Below, in pieces: positions 54,688-63,692 of a stretch of 64,000 nucleotides of DNA. The stretch covers positions 62,001 through 126,000 of the forward strand of contig CAUVEB010000001.1 in assembly GCA_963550915.1 (NCBI GenBank), written 5' to 3'. This DNA comes from Caviibacter sp963550915. GTDB taxonomy: Bacteria > Fusobacteriota > Fusobacteriia > Fusobacteriales > Leptotrichiaceae. The translations under genes were made by a program, and so were the position numbers. The notes beneath the pieces were generated by a model, which did no database searches, was not told the DNA's origin, and saw only the letters and a program-made list of their open reading frames with translations. Every line of letters starts with the position of its first letter. Position 1 is the first letter of the stretch.

Positions 54688-55956
54688 ATGAAAAAAATTT
54701 TAAATTGGTCTTTATTATTTGCAGTGGCTTTTTTATTTGTAAGCTGCTTTAATAGTAAAGATAAAAGCGATGAAAAAGTAACAATTGACGTATTTCAATT
54801 TAAAGTAGAATTTAAAGATAAATTTACAGAAATTGCTAAAGAATACATGAAAGAACATGAAAATGTTGTAATCAATGTAACTACTGTTGGTGGTGGAGAT
54901 GACTATGGTGCAGCACTTAAAACTAAGTTCTCATCAGGAAACGAACCTGCAATATTTAACGTAGGTGGACCACAAGACGTAAGCGATTATATGGATAAAT
55001 TAGAAGACTTAACTAGTACAGAGTTAGCAAAATTAGCATTACCAAAAACTTTAGATGGTGTAAGTGTTAATGGTAAGGTATTTGGATTACCATTTAACCA
55101 AGAAGGATATGGTTTTGTTTATAACAAAGCAATATTTGAAAAAGCTGGAATTAATGCACAAGAAATTAATACATATGAAAAACTTGTAGAAGCAGTAAAA
55201 ATATTAGATATGAAAAAAGCTGAATTAGGTCTTAAATCAGTATTCGCATTACCTGCAAAAGAAACTTGGGTAACTGGATTACACTTATCAAATGTATTCT
55301 TATCACCTGAATTTGAAGGAGATATTAAAGAAACTTTTGAAGCTAAGAATGTTGAATTTAAATATGCAAATCAATTTAAAGATATATTAGACTTACAAAA
55401 TAAATATTCAGCTCAACCAACTGTAAGTTTAGATTACTCACAACAAGTTGAAAAATTATTCTCGACTGGTAAAGTTGCTATGATACAACAAGGAAACTGG
55501 ATTTTAGGATCAGTTGAACAAATAGATCCAGAATTAGCTAAAAACATTGGATTCTTACCTATACCTGTTGCAGGTGTTGCTGAAGGTAAACTTCCAGTAG
55601 GTGTTCCTATGTATTGGGCTGTAAACAAAAATAAAGATGAAGCAGTTAAAAAAGCTGCAATTGATTTCTTAACTTATGTTTATACTTCTGATAAAGGTAA
55701 AGAATACGTATTAAATGAATTTAAATTTATACCTGCATATAATGGGTTTGATGAAAGTAAAATATCTGATCCGCTTGCAAAAGATATATATAGATATTCA
55801 AAAGAAGGAAATACTATAAGCTGGATATTTATGGGATATCCATCAGGTTGGGGTATGAATGTATTAGGTGCAGAAATACAAAGATATTTAAGCAATGAAG
55901 CAACTTGGGACGATATAATTAAGTCTGCGAAAGAAAGCTGGGAACAAGATAGATAA
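54688..55956 (+). CDS. Extracellular solute-binding lipoprotein, family 1
   Basis: A 422-residue lipoprotein. Signal MKKILNWSLLFAVAFLFVSC (Cys about residue 20). The mature part is a type 1 solute-binding protein with YGAALKTKFSSGNEPAIFNVGGP early and FLTYVYTSDKGKEYVLNEF near the end. The sugar is not identifiable. GGAGG precedes the ATG. It is the first gene of a three-gene importer without ATPase. Confidence 0.85.
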   Translation: MKKILNWSLLFAVAFLFVSCFNSKDKSDEKVTIDVFQFKVEFKDKFTEIAKEYMKEHENVVINVTTVGGGDDYGAALKTKFSSGNEPAIFNVGGPQDVSDYMDKLEDLTSTELAKLALPKTLDGVSVNGKVFGLPFNQEGYGFVYNKAIFEKAGINAQEINTYEKLVEAVKILDMKKAELGLKSVFALPAKETWVTGLHLSNVFLSPEFEGDIKETFEAKNVEFKYANQFKDILDLQNKYSAQPTVSLDYSQQVEKLFSTGKVAMIQQGNWILGSVEQIDPELAKNIGFLPIPVAGVAEGKLPVGVPMYWAVNKNKDEAVKKAAIDFLTYVYTSDKGKEYVLNEFKFIPAYNGFDESKISDPLAKDIYRYSKEGNTISWIFMGYPSGWGMNVLGAEIQRYLSNEATWDDIIKSAKESWEQDR

Positions 55957-55979
55957 TAGCATCTAAATTAGGAGGTAAA

Positions 55980-56852
55980 ATGAAAAGTAATATAAGGAGA
56001 AATAATTTGTTTTTTTGGTTATTTTTATCTCCTATTTTGCTAGCCTTATTTGTAGTAGTTATTATACCGTTACTATACGGATTTTATTATTCATTTACAA
56101 ACTGGAACGGTATTAATACTCCACAATTTAAAGGACTTGCAAATTATTCAAAATTACTAAAAGATAAAGGCTTTAGAAATGCAGTATGGTTTACTTTAAA
56201 ATTTGTTGTTGTATCAGTTATATCAATAAATTTTGTTGGACTTTCTTTAGCACTACTTGTAACACAGAATATAAGAGGGAAGAATATATTAAGAACTGTA
56301 TTTTTCATGCCTAATTTAATAGGTGGACTTATACTTGGATTTATATGGCAATTTGTATTTTTAGAAGGATTTAATGCAATTGGTGAATTATTTGGTTTTG
56401 AAGCATTAAAAGGTTGGTTATCAACTACAAATACTGGATTTTGGGGACTTGTAATATTAATAACTTGGCAAATGGCTGGGTATATAATGATAATATATAT
56501 AGCACATTTAGAAAGTGTTCCAAGTGAATTGGTTGAAGCAGCAAAAATAGACGGTGCAAGTTCATTTCAAGTGTTAAGACATATAATATTTCCACTTGTA
56601 GCACCGGCATTTACGGTAAGTATGTTTTTAACTTTATCAAATTCATTTAAATTATATGATCAAAATCTATCACTTACAGCTGGAGCACCGTTTAACTCAA
56701 CACAAATGGTTGCAATGAATATATATAATACAGCATTTGCTGAAAATAAGATGGCATACGCACAAAGTAAGGCTATAATATTTTTTATTGCAGTTGCAAG
56801 TGTATCATTAATACAAGTGTACTACAATAAAAAAAGGGAGGTAGAATTTTAA
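55980..56852 (+). CDS. Sugar ABC transporter permease, MalF/UgpA type
   Basis: A 290-residue permease with six predicted spans. The N-terminal LFWLFLSPILLALFVVVIIP precedes FTNWNGI, typical of UgpA-type sugar permeases. The EAA loop is EAAKIDGASSFQVLRHIIFP. GGAGG precedes the ATG. It overlaps the next permease gene by 1 base (TAATG). Confidence 0.88.
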   Translation: MKSNIRRNNLFFWLFLSPILLALFVVVIIPLLYGFYYSFTNWNGINTPQFKGLANYSKLLKDKGFRNAVWFTLKFVVVSVISINFVGLSLALLVTQNIRGKNILRTVFFMPNLIGGLILGFIWQFVFLEGFNAIGELFGFEALKGWLSTTNTGFWGLVILITWQMAGYIMIIYIAHLESVPSELVEAAKIDGASSFQVLRHIIFPLVAPAFTVSMFLTLSNSFKLYDQNLSLTAGAPFNSTQMVAMNIYNTAFAENKMAYAQSKAIIFFIAVASVSLIQVYYNKKREVEF

Positions 56853-57664
56853 TGAAAAAATCTAAAGTTCTATTAACTATGATAGGTGCGTTACTAGGAC
56901 TTGCATGGCTTATACCCTTTTATTTAATGTTAACAAATTCATTTAAAACAAAAAAAGAAATATTTAATTCTCCTATAAATTTACCAAAAGGATTAAATTT
57001 TGATAATTACATACAAGCAGCTAATAATCTTAATTTTCTAAAAACATTTTTTAATTCAATATTAATAACTGTTTTTAGTATAGTTATAATAATTGTATTT
57101 TCATCAATGGCTGCATATGCTTTAGCAAGAGTCAAAGATAAGAAGAGTACTATAATATTTTTCATATTTGTTGCTGTAATGTTAATACCATTTCAAGCAG
57201 TTATGATACCATTAATATCATTTTTTGGTAAAATGAAAATGCTAAATAGAGCAGGCTTAATATTTATGTATTTAGGTTTTGGTTCTAGTTTATCAATATT
57301 TTTATACCATGGAAGTATTAATGCACTTCCAAGATCGCTTGATGAAGCAGCAATTATAGATGGTTGCAATAGATTTCAGGTTTTCTGGTATGTAATATTC
57401 CCAGTATTAAAACCTATAACGGTAACAGTTGCAATATTAAATACAATTTGGATATGGAATGACTATTTATTACCATCACTTGTAATAAATAAGACTGGAC
57501 TTGAAACAATACCACTTAAAATGTTCTTCTTTTTTGGAGAATATACAAAACAGTGGCATTTAGCACTTGCAGGATTAACACTTGCAATAATACCGGTTAT
57601 TATCTTTTATTTTGTAGCTCAAAAACACATAATAAAAGGTGTAACATCAGGTGCAGTTAAATAG
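56852..57664 (+). CDS. Sugar ABC transporter permease, MalG/UgpE type
   Basis: A 270-residue permease with six predicted spans, an EAA loop EAAIIDGCNRFQVFWYVIFP and the usual C-terminal KGVTSGAVK. It completes the importer. No ATPase gene follows; the operon ends at the terminator at 57678. Confidence 0.88.
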   Translation: MKKSKVLLTMIGALLGLAWLIPFYLMLTNSFKTKKEIFNSPINLPKGLNFDNYIQAANNLNFLKTFFNSILITVFSIVIIIVFSSMAAYALARVKDKKSTIIFFIFVAVMLIPFQAVMIPLISFFGKMKMLNRAGLIFMYLGFGSSLSIFLYHGSINALPRSLDEAAIIDGCNRFQVFWYVIFPVLKPITVTVAILNTIWIWNDYLLPSLVINKTGLETIPLKMFFFFGEYTKQWHLALAGLTLAIIPVIIFYFVAQKHIIKGVTSGAVK

Positions 57665-57677
57665 ATAAGATAAATAT

Positions 57678-57716
57678 AGAGTAATATTTGCATAAAAACA
57701 GATATTACTCTTTTTA
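57678..57716 (+). terminator. Terminator of the first importer operon
   Basis: AGAGTAATAT (57678-57687) pairs perfectly with ATATTACTCT (57702-57711), followed by TTTT. Confidence 0.85.
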
Positions 57717-57743
57717 TATTACAAATAATATTAAAATAAAAGA

Positions 57744-57765
57744 GCATATTTTCTTACAAATATGC
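57744..57765. other. AT-rich hairpin in the intergenic region
   Basis: GCATATTT pairs with AAATATGC around TCTTAC. No T run follows. It lies between the terminator and the palindrome; its role is unknown. Confidence 0.4.
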
Positions 57766-57812
57766 AGTTAAAAACCTTGAAATATAAGGGTTATACAAAT
57801 ATAAACACATAG

Positions 57813-57834
57813 TTTATGAAAAATTTTTCATAAA
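57813..57834. promoter_or_regulatory. Perfect 22-base palindrome upstream of the second importer promoter
   Basis: Two 11-base arms (TTTATGAAAAA and its complement) meet without a spacer, ending 5 bases before the -35 at 57839. It contains the same TGAAAAA/TTTTTCA half-sites as the palindrome at 16451-16465. Confidence 0.65.
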
Positions 57835-57838
57835 AATG

Positions 57839-57866
57839 TTGACTTTTACTTAAAATGAGGTAATAT
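57839..57866 (+). promoter_or_regulatory. Promoter of the second (malto-oligosaccharide-like) importer operon
   Basis: -35 TTGACT (57839-57844), 16-base spacer, -10 TAATAT (57861-57866). The layout copies that at 54614, with the same -35 and spacer length. Confidence 0.7.
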
Positions 57867-57875
57867 TATATAAGA

Positions 57876-57889
57876 TGAAAACGCTTTCA
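57876..57889. promoter_or_regulatory. LacI/cre-type operator of the second importer operon
   Basis: TGAAAACGCTTTCA is a close match to the LacI-family consensus and lies at the predicted transcription start. It is nearly identical to the operator at 54648, so the same regulator should bind both. Confidence 0.8.
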
Positions 57890-57922
57890 CAAGCGAATAA
57901 TTAAAATCTAGGAGGAATAGAA

Positions 57923-59224
57923 TTGAAAAACAAATTAATGTGGCTAGCAATGGTCGTATTTGCAATGTTTGTATCTTGTGGTAAAAAAACAGAAACTATG
58001 GGTGCAGCAACAGGAATCAAAGCTGAAATAACAGTTCAAGCTGAAAAAGAATGGATTCCTTATTATGAAAAAGCTATAGAAAGAGTAAAAGCAAATAATC
58101 CTGAAGCAGTAATTAATATTAAAGAAATTGCTTCATTTGATCATTTAGGAATACTTGATTCTACAGATACTGCAAACGAAGATGTAACTGATATTTTTGC
58201 ATATCCATTAGATAGAACATCAAACTTAATTCAAAAAGACGCATTAGCAGCTTTTGACGCTAAAGCAATAGCAGATAGAGTTGGAGGATTCGCAGATTAT
58301 GAAAAAGGTCTAGGTGGACAATTAAAAAATGGTGAAAAATACATAGGATTCCCATTAAATATAGAAACATTAATAGCATTCGTAAATAAAGTTAATTTAG
58401 AAAATGCTAAAATTGATGCAAGTAAACCAATAGAACTTACAACATTACCTGTTAATCAAGCAATGATACCTGTATTTAACGCTTGGTTTGGTGTTGCAGT
58501 AACTAACTCAGCTGATATTGAATTATTAGGTCAAAAAGATGGTAAATTCTTTAGTGATTTAGCAGTTGACTATTCACAATTACCTGCTGAAAAACAAGCA
58601 GTAATTAAAGGAATATTTGAATACTGGCAAAAGAGCTTCCAAGCTAAATCTGCATTATTTGATAAAGATGCTGCTTGGGGATATATGGATGAAGAATTCA
58701 AACCAGGAAATCATTCAGCTCTAAGAATAGATGGTCCTTGGTCTAACGCAGCTTTAACTTCATTAGCTGGAGAAGGAAATCTTGATGTATTATCAATCGG
58801 ATCATTAACATTTGCTGGAAAAGAATTAAGACACTGGAAAGGTGGATGGGCTTTAGGTATAAATGCTAGAGTTGAAGAAGATGCTGATAAATTAGCATTA
58901 GCTCAAGAATTAATAGCTGAACTTATGAATCCTGAATATGCAGTTGAATTCTTTAAAGCAACTGGTAAGATAATGGAAAATGTAACTAAAGAAACATATG
59001 AAAAATCTGATTTAAGTGAAGCAGATAAGAAAGTTGTTATTTCAGTATTAGCTTCATATGAAAATGCAGCTTATAGACCATTATTTGAAGAATGGGGACA
59101 AGTATGGGATACATGGCAAAATGCTCTATTATCTTGGAATACTAAAAAACCTGCAAATGTAGAAAATGCTTATAAAGAAATACAAGCTTCATTTAAAGCA
59201 TTACTTACAAACCTTGAAAAATAA
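57923..59224 (+). CDS. Sugar-binding lipoprotein, MalE-like
   Basis: A 433-residue lipoprotein; signal MKNKLMWLAMVVFAMFVSC, Cys at about 19. ALRIDGPWSNAAL resembles the hinge/ligand segment of MalE (typically NGPWAW). It starts at TTG 57923: AGGAGG lies seven bases upstream and no ATG fits. The long leader of the operon is shared in sequence with that of the first importer. It is followed by a 14-bp hairpin at 59239. Confidence 0.88.
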   Translation: MKNKLMWLAMVVFAMFVSCGKKTETMGAATGIKAEITVQAEKEWIPYYEKAIERVKANNPEAVINIKEIASFDHLGILDSTDTANEDVTDIFAYPLDRTSNLIQKDALAAFDAKAIADRVGGFADYEKGLGGQLKNGEKYIGFPLNIETLIAFVNKVNLENAKIDASKPIELTTLPVNQAMIPVFNAWFGVAVTNSADIELLGQKDGKFFSDLAVDYSQLPAEKQAVIKGIFEYWQKSFQAKSALFDKDAAWGYMDEEFKPGNHSALRIDGPWSNAALTSLAGEGNLDVLSIGSLTFAGKELRHWKGGWALGINARVEEDADKLALAQELIAELMNPEYAVEFFKATGKIMENVTKETYEKSDLSEADKKVVISVLASYENAAYRPLFEEWGQVWDTWQNALLSWNTKKPANVENAYKEIQASFKALLTNLEK

Positions 59225-59238
59225 GACTACAAATATAC

Positions 59239-59271
59239 AAGTAGAGTAAGAGACTTGCTCTTACTCTACTT
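59239..59271. other. Intercistronic hairpin after the MalE-like gene
   Basis: AAGTAGAGTAAGAG pairs with CTCTTACTCTACTT (14 bp, 5-base loop), followed by TTAATTTT. It may be a partial terminator or a 3'-end stabiliser that keeps binding protein levels above permease levels. Confidence 0.7.
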
Positions 59272-59288
59272 TAATTTTAAGGGGAAAG

Positions 59289-59693
59289 ATGGATAAGTTT
59301 GGACTAACTAAAAAGCAACTTCTAATTTTATTATCTATGATATTTATTGTTATTGTAATTGAGAGCATGCAGTCATTTGTATTAACAAAGGATATAAATT
59401 TAAATATAAAAGGTATACCTAGACAAGACTATATTATGGCTAATATTACAGATTATTTTTTTAGAGTTGTTATATATATTTTTCTTTCAGTTTATACTTA
59501 TGCAACATACAAAAAAATAAAAATTGATTTAATGTATAAAGGTATATGGACTTTACTTGTAATTTCTAATATTTTATATAAATTATTTGTATTTCCACTA
59601 GGAAGAGAATTAATATTTTATTATTTAAGTATAATTATGCAAATAATGATAGTTATATATATATTAACAATAAAAAATCAAAGGAAAGGATAG
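59289..59693 (+). CDS. Unknown small membrane protein in the MalE-MalF gap
   Basis: A 134-residue protein with four hydrophobic segments (about 13-33, 50-70, 82-100, 108-125). I recognise no family. GGGG precedes the ATG, and it is 5 bases before the malF-like gene, so it is cotranscribed. Position mirrors the 86-residue membrane protein of the sialic acid operon. Confidence 0.55.
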   Translation: MDKFGLTKKQLLILLSMIFIVIVIESMQSFVLTKDINLNIKGIPRQDYIMANITDYFFRVVIYIFLSVYTYATYKKIKIDLMYKGIWTLLVISNILYKLFVFPLGRELIFYYLSIIMQIMIVIYILTIKNQRKG

Positions 59694-59698
59694 ATGGC

Positions 59699-61696
59699 AT
59701 GATTAGTGAAAAATTGTATGACAGTTATGACATTGAGCACGAAAGAAAAAATCTACATTTAAAAGCTAAGTCTATGGGCGGTGAAGATAAAGAATATCTT
59801 AGTAAATTAAATGAATTTTTAAAATTAGAAAAAGAATTCAATGCCTGTCTAAAAAACTCAAAAATAGACATCAATGAGGATGACAGAAAAATTAAAAAAC
59901 TTTTACTTAGACAAGAACTTGCTAAGAAAAAGTATGAATTTTATAAAGATTATGTTGAATTAAGTTACGAAGCAAAATATCAAACAGACGTTAGTTATCT
60001 TGAAATGACAAGAATTAACGAAATTGTAAAAAAACATAAATCAATTAAAGAAACACTATTAAAAGTAAGCGAAGCTTTAAAAGCAGTAGATCCTAAGCTT
60101 GAAAGTCAAAAAAAAGAAGACTATGAAAAAGCAATAGAAGATAAAAAGATAGCATTGAACAAAGGTATTGAAGATCTAAAGTCTAAGAAAAATGATGGAA
60201 TTATTTCTAAAAAGGCTTATGTAAATGCAGTTAAAATGCTAAAAAGAAGTATGAAAGATGAGCTTGAAGTTATTAAGCTTGAAATACCAAGTGTAGCACT
60301 TAAGAGTGAAAAAAGAAGTTTAGAATATTCATTAAAATATGAACTTAAAACTAATATTAGCATATTAGAATTTGATATATCTGATATTAGAAGAAGAACA
60401 CCAATTGAAGTTGAAAGCGTAAATAAATTATTACCTTATTTAACATTACCTTTACCAGGTCTTGGTCAATTTTTAAATGGACAATATTTTAAAGCAATAA
60501 TGTTCTTTATTGGAAGTTTATTTATATACCTAGCTGCAATACCTTATGCACTTGGTTTTGGAAACTACCAAGGTAAAGGACTTTATGGACTATATACTTT
60601 AGCACAAAACGGTACAAAACTTCAAAAATCTATGATATTTATGATAGAAGGAATAATTGCAATTGTACTTGTTTGTATAGCTATAGCAATATACTACTTA
60701 TCATATTATGATGTTAAAAAAGTACTTAAAGATAAATTAAAAGGTGTAAGACCTAGAGTATTTTTTGAAACAATAGAAAACTTAAAAGAAGACGGATTAC
60801 CATACATAGTTGCAACAGTTGCATTTATTTTACTACTATTTATAGTTATAGTACCAATAACAACAACAATATTCCTATCATTTACAGGAATGGATCCAAA
60901 TCACCAATCTAAATTTGGATGGACAGGTCTTAATAATTATAAATTACTATTAAAAGGACAAGGTGTTGCAGGAGGTCCATTCTGGCTTATTATAGCATGG
61001 ACACTAATGTGGACATTTGGTTCAACATCACTTGCAGTTTTTGTTGGATTTATGCTTGCAATAATTGCAAATAATGAAAGAATAAAAGGAAAAGCATTAT
61101 TTAGAACAATATACTTATTACCTTGGGCTGTACCAGCGTTTATAACAATAATGTTTTTTAGTATAATGACATCAGCAACAGGTTCAATAACAAATGTACT
61201 ACAACATATAACAGGAACAGATATATTAATTAAAAATAATCCAACATACACGAGAATATTTTTAATAATTATGCAAACTTGGCTTGGAAGTTCATATGTA
61301 TTCTTATTATCAACAGGAGTATTACAAGCTATACCAAGCGACTTATATGAAGCAGCGGATATAGATGGTGCTACAAATTATCAAAGATTAACTAAGATAA
61401 CAGTTCCATTAGTATTATTCCAAACAGCTCCACTACTAGTAGGGCAATATACATTTAACTTTAATAATTTCTCAGCTATTTACTTATTCAATGGTGGAGG
61501 GCCTTTCTTACCATCTAAATATGGAAATATAGCTGGGTCAACTGACCTTTTAATATCATATATTTATAAGTTAACTATTGAAAGCAGATATCAAGCAGCA
61601 GGGTCAGCTATAACAATATTTATTTCATTAGGACTTATGCTTGTAGCGTATATAGGTTATAAGAATTCTAAAGCATTTAAGGAGGAAAGATTATAA
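59699..61696 (+). CDS. Sugar ABC transporter permease, MalF-type with long N-terminal extension
   Basis: A 665-residue permease. Residues 1 to about 225 are charged and look helical/coiled-coil (KLKKLLLRQELAKKKYE-like patterns) with no membrane segment. Then LPLPGLGQFLNGQYFKAIMFF begins the membrane region, which resembles the PGLGQxxNxQ element of MdxF-type MalF proteins. The EAA loop is EAADIDGATNYQRLTKITVP. MdxF is about 435 residues, so the N-terminal part is an addition. It overlaps the next permease by 1 base. Confidence 0.85.
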   Translation: MISEKLYDSYDIEHERKNLHLKAKSMGGEDKEYLSKLNEFLKLEKEFNACLKNSKIDINEDDRKIKKLLLRQELAKKKYEFYKDYVELSYEAKYQTDVSYLEMTRINEIVKKHKSIKETLLKVSEALKAVDPKLESQKKEDYEKAIEDKKIALNKGIEDLKSKKNDGIISKKAYVNAVKMLKRSMKDELEVIKLEIPSVALKSEKRSLEYSLKYELKTNISILEFDISDIRRRTPIEVESVNKLLPYLTLPLPGLGQFLNGQYFKAIMFFIGSLFIYLAAIPYALGFGNYQGKGLYGLYTLAQNGTKLQKSMIFMIEGIIAIVLVCIAIAIYYLSYYDVKKVLKDKLKGVRPRVFFETIENLKEDGLPYIVATVAFILLLFIVIVPITTTIFLSFTGMDPNHQSKFGWTGLNNYKLLLKGQGVAGGPFWLIIAWTLMWTFGSTSLAVFVGFMLAIIANNERIKGKALFRTIYLLPWAVPAFITIMFFSIMTSATGSITNVLQHITGTDILIKNNPTYTRIFLIIMQTWLGSSYVFLLSTGVLQAIPSDLYEAADIDGATNYQRLTKITVPLVLFQTAPLLVGQYTFNFNNFSAIYLFNGGGPFLPSKYGNIAGSTDLLISYIYKLTIESRYQAAGSAITIFISLGLMLVAYIGYKNSKAFKEERL

Positions 61697-62586
61697 TGGC
61701 TAAAAAGAAAAATAACAATTTATATCTATCGGACAAACCACCTTTAACACTTATAGGAAAAATTAACCTTGTAGTAAGCTACGTATTATTAATATCTTGG
61801 GCAATCCTTATAATACTACCTTTATCAGAAATGATATTATCATCATTTAATGGAGCACAAGAAAAAAATATAATACTTAATGCTAAATTTGTTTTTTCAT
61901 TAAAACATTTTGAGTATTTATTTACAAAAACTTTATTTGTAAGATGGGTATTTAATACAATATATATAGCAGTTTCTACTGCAGTACTAACATTATTAGT
62001 TGTATCATTTACGGGATATGTTTATTCAAGATTTAGATTTAAAGGAAGAAAACAATCGTTAATGGCAATAATGTTAATACAAGTTATACCAGCATTTGGT
62101 GGAATAGTTGCATACTTTACTATGCACCAAATATTAACATCAATATTTCCGTTTTTTACAAGACAAATGACTTTAATACTAATATACTCAATTGGGGGTA
62201 TAGCAGGAAATACATTTATTTTAAAAGGTTATCTTGATTCTATATCAACAGAATTAGATGAAGCAGCAAAAATTGATGGATGTTCTAATATGCAAATATA
62301 TAGACTAATAATCATGCCAATAGCAAGACCTATGTTAGCAATTATCGCATTATGGTCATTCATTGGTCCATTTATGGATTATCTATTACCAAAAGTATTA
62401 TTAACAAATCCAAAGAGTTATACACTTGCTGCAGGATTATTTACACTTATTCAAGACCAAAGAACAATGAGACAGCCTGTGTTTGCTGCAGGTGGACTAC
62501 TTACAGCAATACCAATAGTCTTATTATTTGCAGTACTACAAAAAGAATTAGTATCAGGACTAGCATCAGGTTCAGTTAAAGGATAG
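61696..62586 (+). CDS. Sugar ABC transporter permease, MalG-type
   Basis: A 296-residue permease with six predicted spans, an EAA loop EAAKIDGCSNMQIYRLIIMP and C-terminal LASGSVKG. Its partner is the long MalF-like protein. The ATPase gene follows 11 bases later. Confidence 0.9.
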   Translation: MAKKKNNNLYLSDKPPLTLIGKINLVVSYVLLISWAILIILPLSEMILSSFNGAQEKNIILNAKFVFSLKHFEYLFTKTLFVRWVFNTIYIAVSTAVLTLLVVSFTGYVYSRFRFKGRKQSLMAIMLIQVIPAFGGIVAYFTMHQILTSIFPFFTRQMTLILIYSIGGIAGNTFILKGYLDSISTELDEAAKIDGCSNMQIYRLIIMPIARPMLAIIALWSFIGPFMDYLLPKVLLTNPKSYTLAAGLFTLIQDQRTMRQPVFAAGGLLTAIPIVLLFAVLQKELVSGLASGSVKG

Positions 62587-62597
62587 AAGGAGATAAA

Positions 62598-63677
62598 ATG
62601 AAAGTAGAATTAAAAAATATTGGTAAAAAATATGAAGGTAGAGAAGATTTTACAATAAGAAATATTAACTTAGAAATAGGAGATAAGGAATTTTGTGTAA
62701 TACTTGGTTCATCTGGTTGTGGTAAAAGTACACTACTTAGAATGATAGCTGGACTTAACTCAATAACTGAAGGTGAATTAGTATTTGGTGATAGAGTTGT
62801 AAATAAACTTGCACCTAAAGACAGAAATATTGCAATGGTTTTCCAAAGCTATGCTCTTTATCCACATATGACAGTTTATGATAATATGGCATTCTCACTT
62901 ATGATGAGAAAAATAGATAAAAAATTAATACATGATAGAGTATTAGAAGCAGCTGAAATTTTAAAAATAAAAGACTACTTATACTCAAAACCATCAGATA
63001 TATCTGGAGGACAAAGACAAAGGGTTGCATTAGGGCGTGCTATAGTTAGAAAACCTGATATATTCTTAATGGACGAACCGTTATCAAACCTTGACGCAAA
63101 ACTTCGTGAACACATGAGAGTAGAACTTGTTAGAATACACCAAACTTTAGGAACAACTACTATATATGTAACACACGACCAAACAGAAGCTATGACAATG
63201 GCAACAAAGATAGTATTACTTGATAAAGGTATAATACAACAAGTAGGAAAACCTGAAGATTTCTATAACAGACCAGCAAACTTATTCGTTGCTAAATTTA
63301 TTGGATCACCAACTATGAATATAATAGAAGGTAAGATTGAAAATAATGTGTTTGTAAGCACAAGTGGTGAAGTTAGAATAGATGTTCAAGGTGAAATGAG
63401 AGAAAAATTATCACACTATGAAGGTCAAAATGTAACTGTTGGTATAAGAAGTGAAAGATTTATTACAGGTAAATCAGAAGTAAATAGTTTTTCAGCAATG
63501 ATAGATGTTATAGAAATGTTAGGAAAAGAAAAAGCTTTATATGTTAAGTTAAAAGATGATAAACAATTAATAATAACAGTTCCAAGCTACTATGAATATG
63601 AAGTTGGACAAATACATGACTTCACATTTGATTTAGATGGATTACATTTCTTTAACGCTAATGGAGATAGAATATAA
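62598..63677 (+). CDS. ABC transporter ATPase, MsmK/UgpC/MalK type
   Basis: A 359-residue ATPase. Walker A GSSGCGKST, Q-loop VFQSYALYPHMTVYDN, signature ISGGQRQRVALGRAI, Walker B IFLMDEPLSNLDA and H-loop VTHDQTEAMTMA. The C-terminal half contains the TOBE/OB regulatory domain typical of MalK and UgpC. It is the only such ATPase gene in the window and probably also serves the ATPase-less importers at 54688 and 9024. GGAG precedes the ATG. Confidence 0.92.
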   Translation: MKVELKNIGKKYEGREDFTIRNINLEIGDKEFCVILGSSGCGKSTLLRMIAGLNSITEGELVFGDRVVNKLAPKDRNIAMVFQSYALYPHMTVYDNMAFSLMMRKIDKKLIHDRVLEAAEILKIKDYLYSKPSDISGGQRQRVALGRAIVRKPDIFLMDEPLSNLDAKLREHMRVELVRIHQTLGTTTIYVTHDQTEAMTMATKIVLLDKGIIQQVGKPEDFYNRPANLFVAKFIGSPTMNIIEGKIENNVFVSTSGEVRIDVQGEMREKLSHYEGQNVTVGIRSERFITGKSEVNSFSAMIDVIEMLGKEKALYVKLKDDKQLIITVPSYYEYEVGQIHDFTFDLDGLHFFNANGDRI

Positions 63678-63692
63678 GGGGAGAAAGTAAAG

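Noticed and set aside
57744..57765. Hairpin as a second terminator of the first importer operon
   Set aside because: No T run follows it, and a good terminator already lies at 57678-57716.
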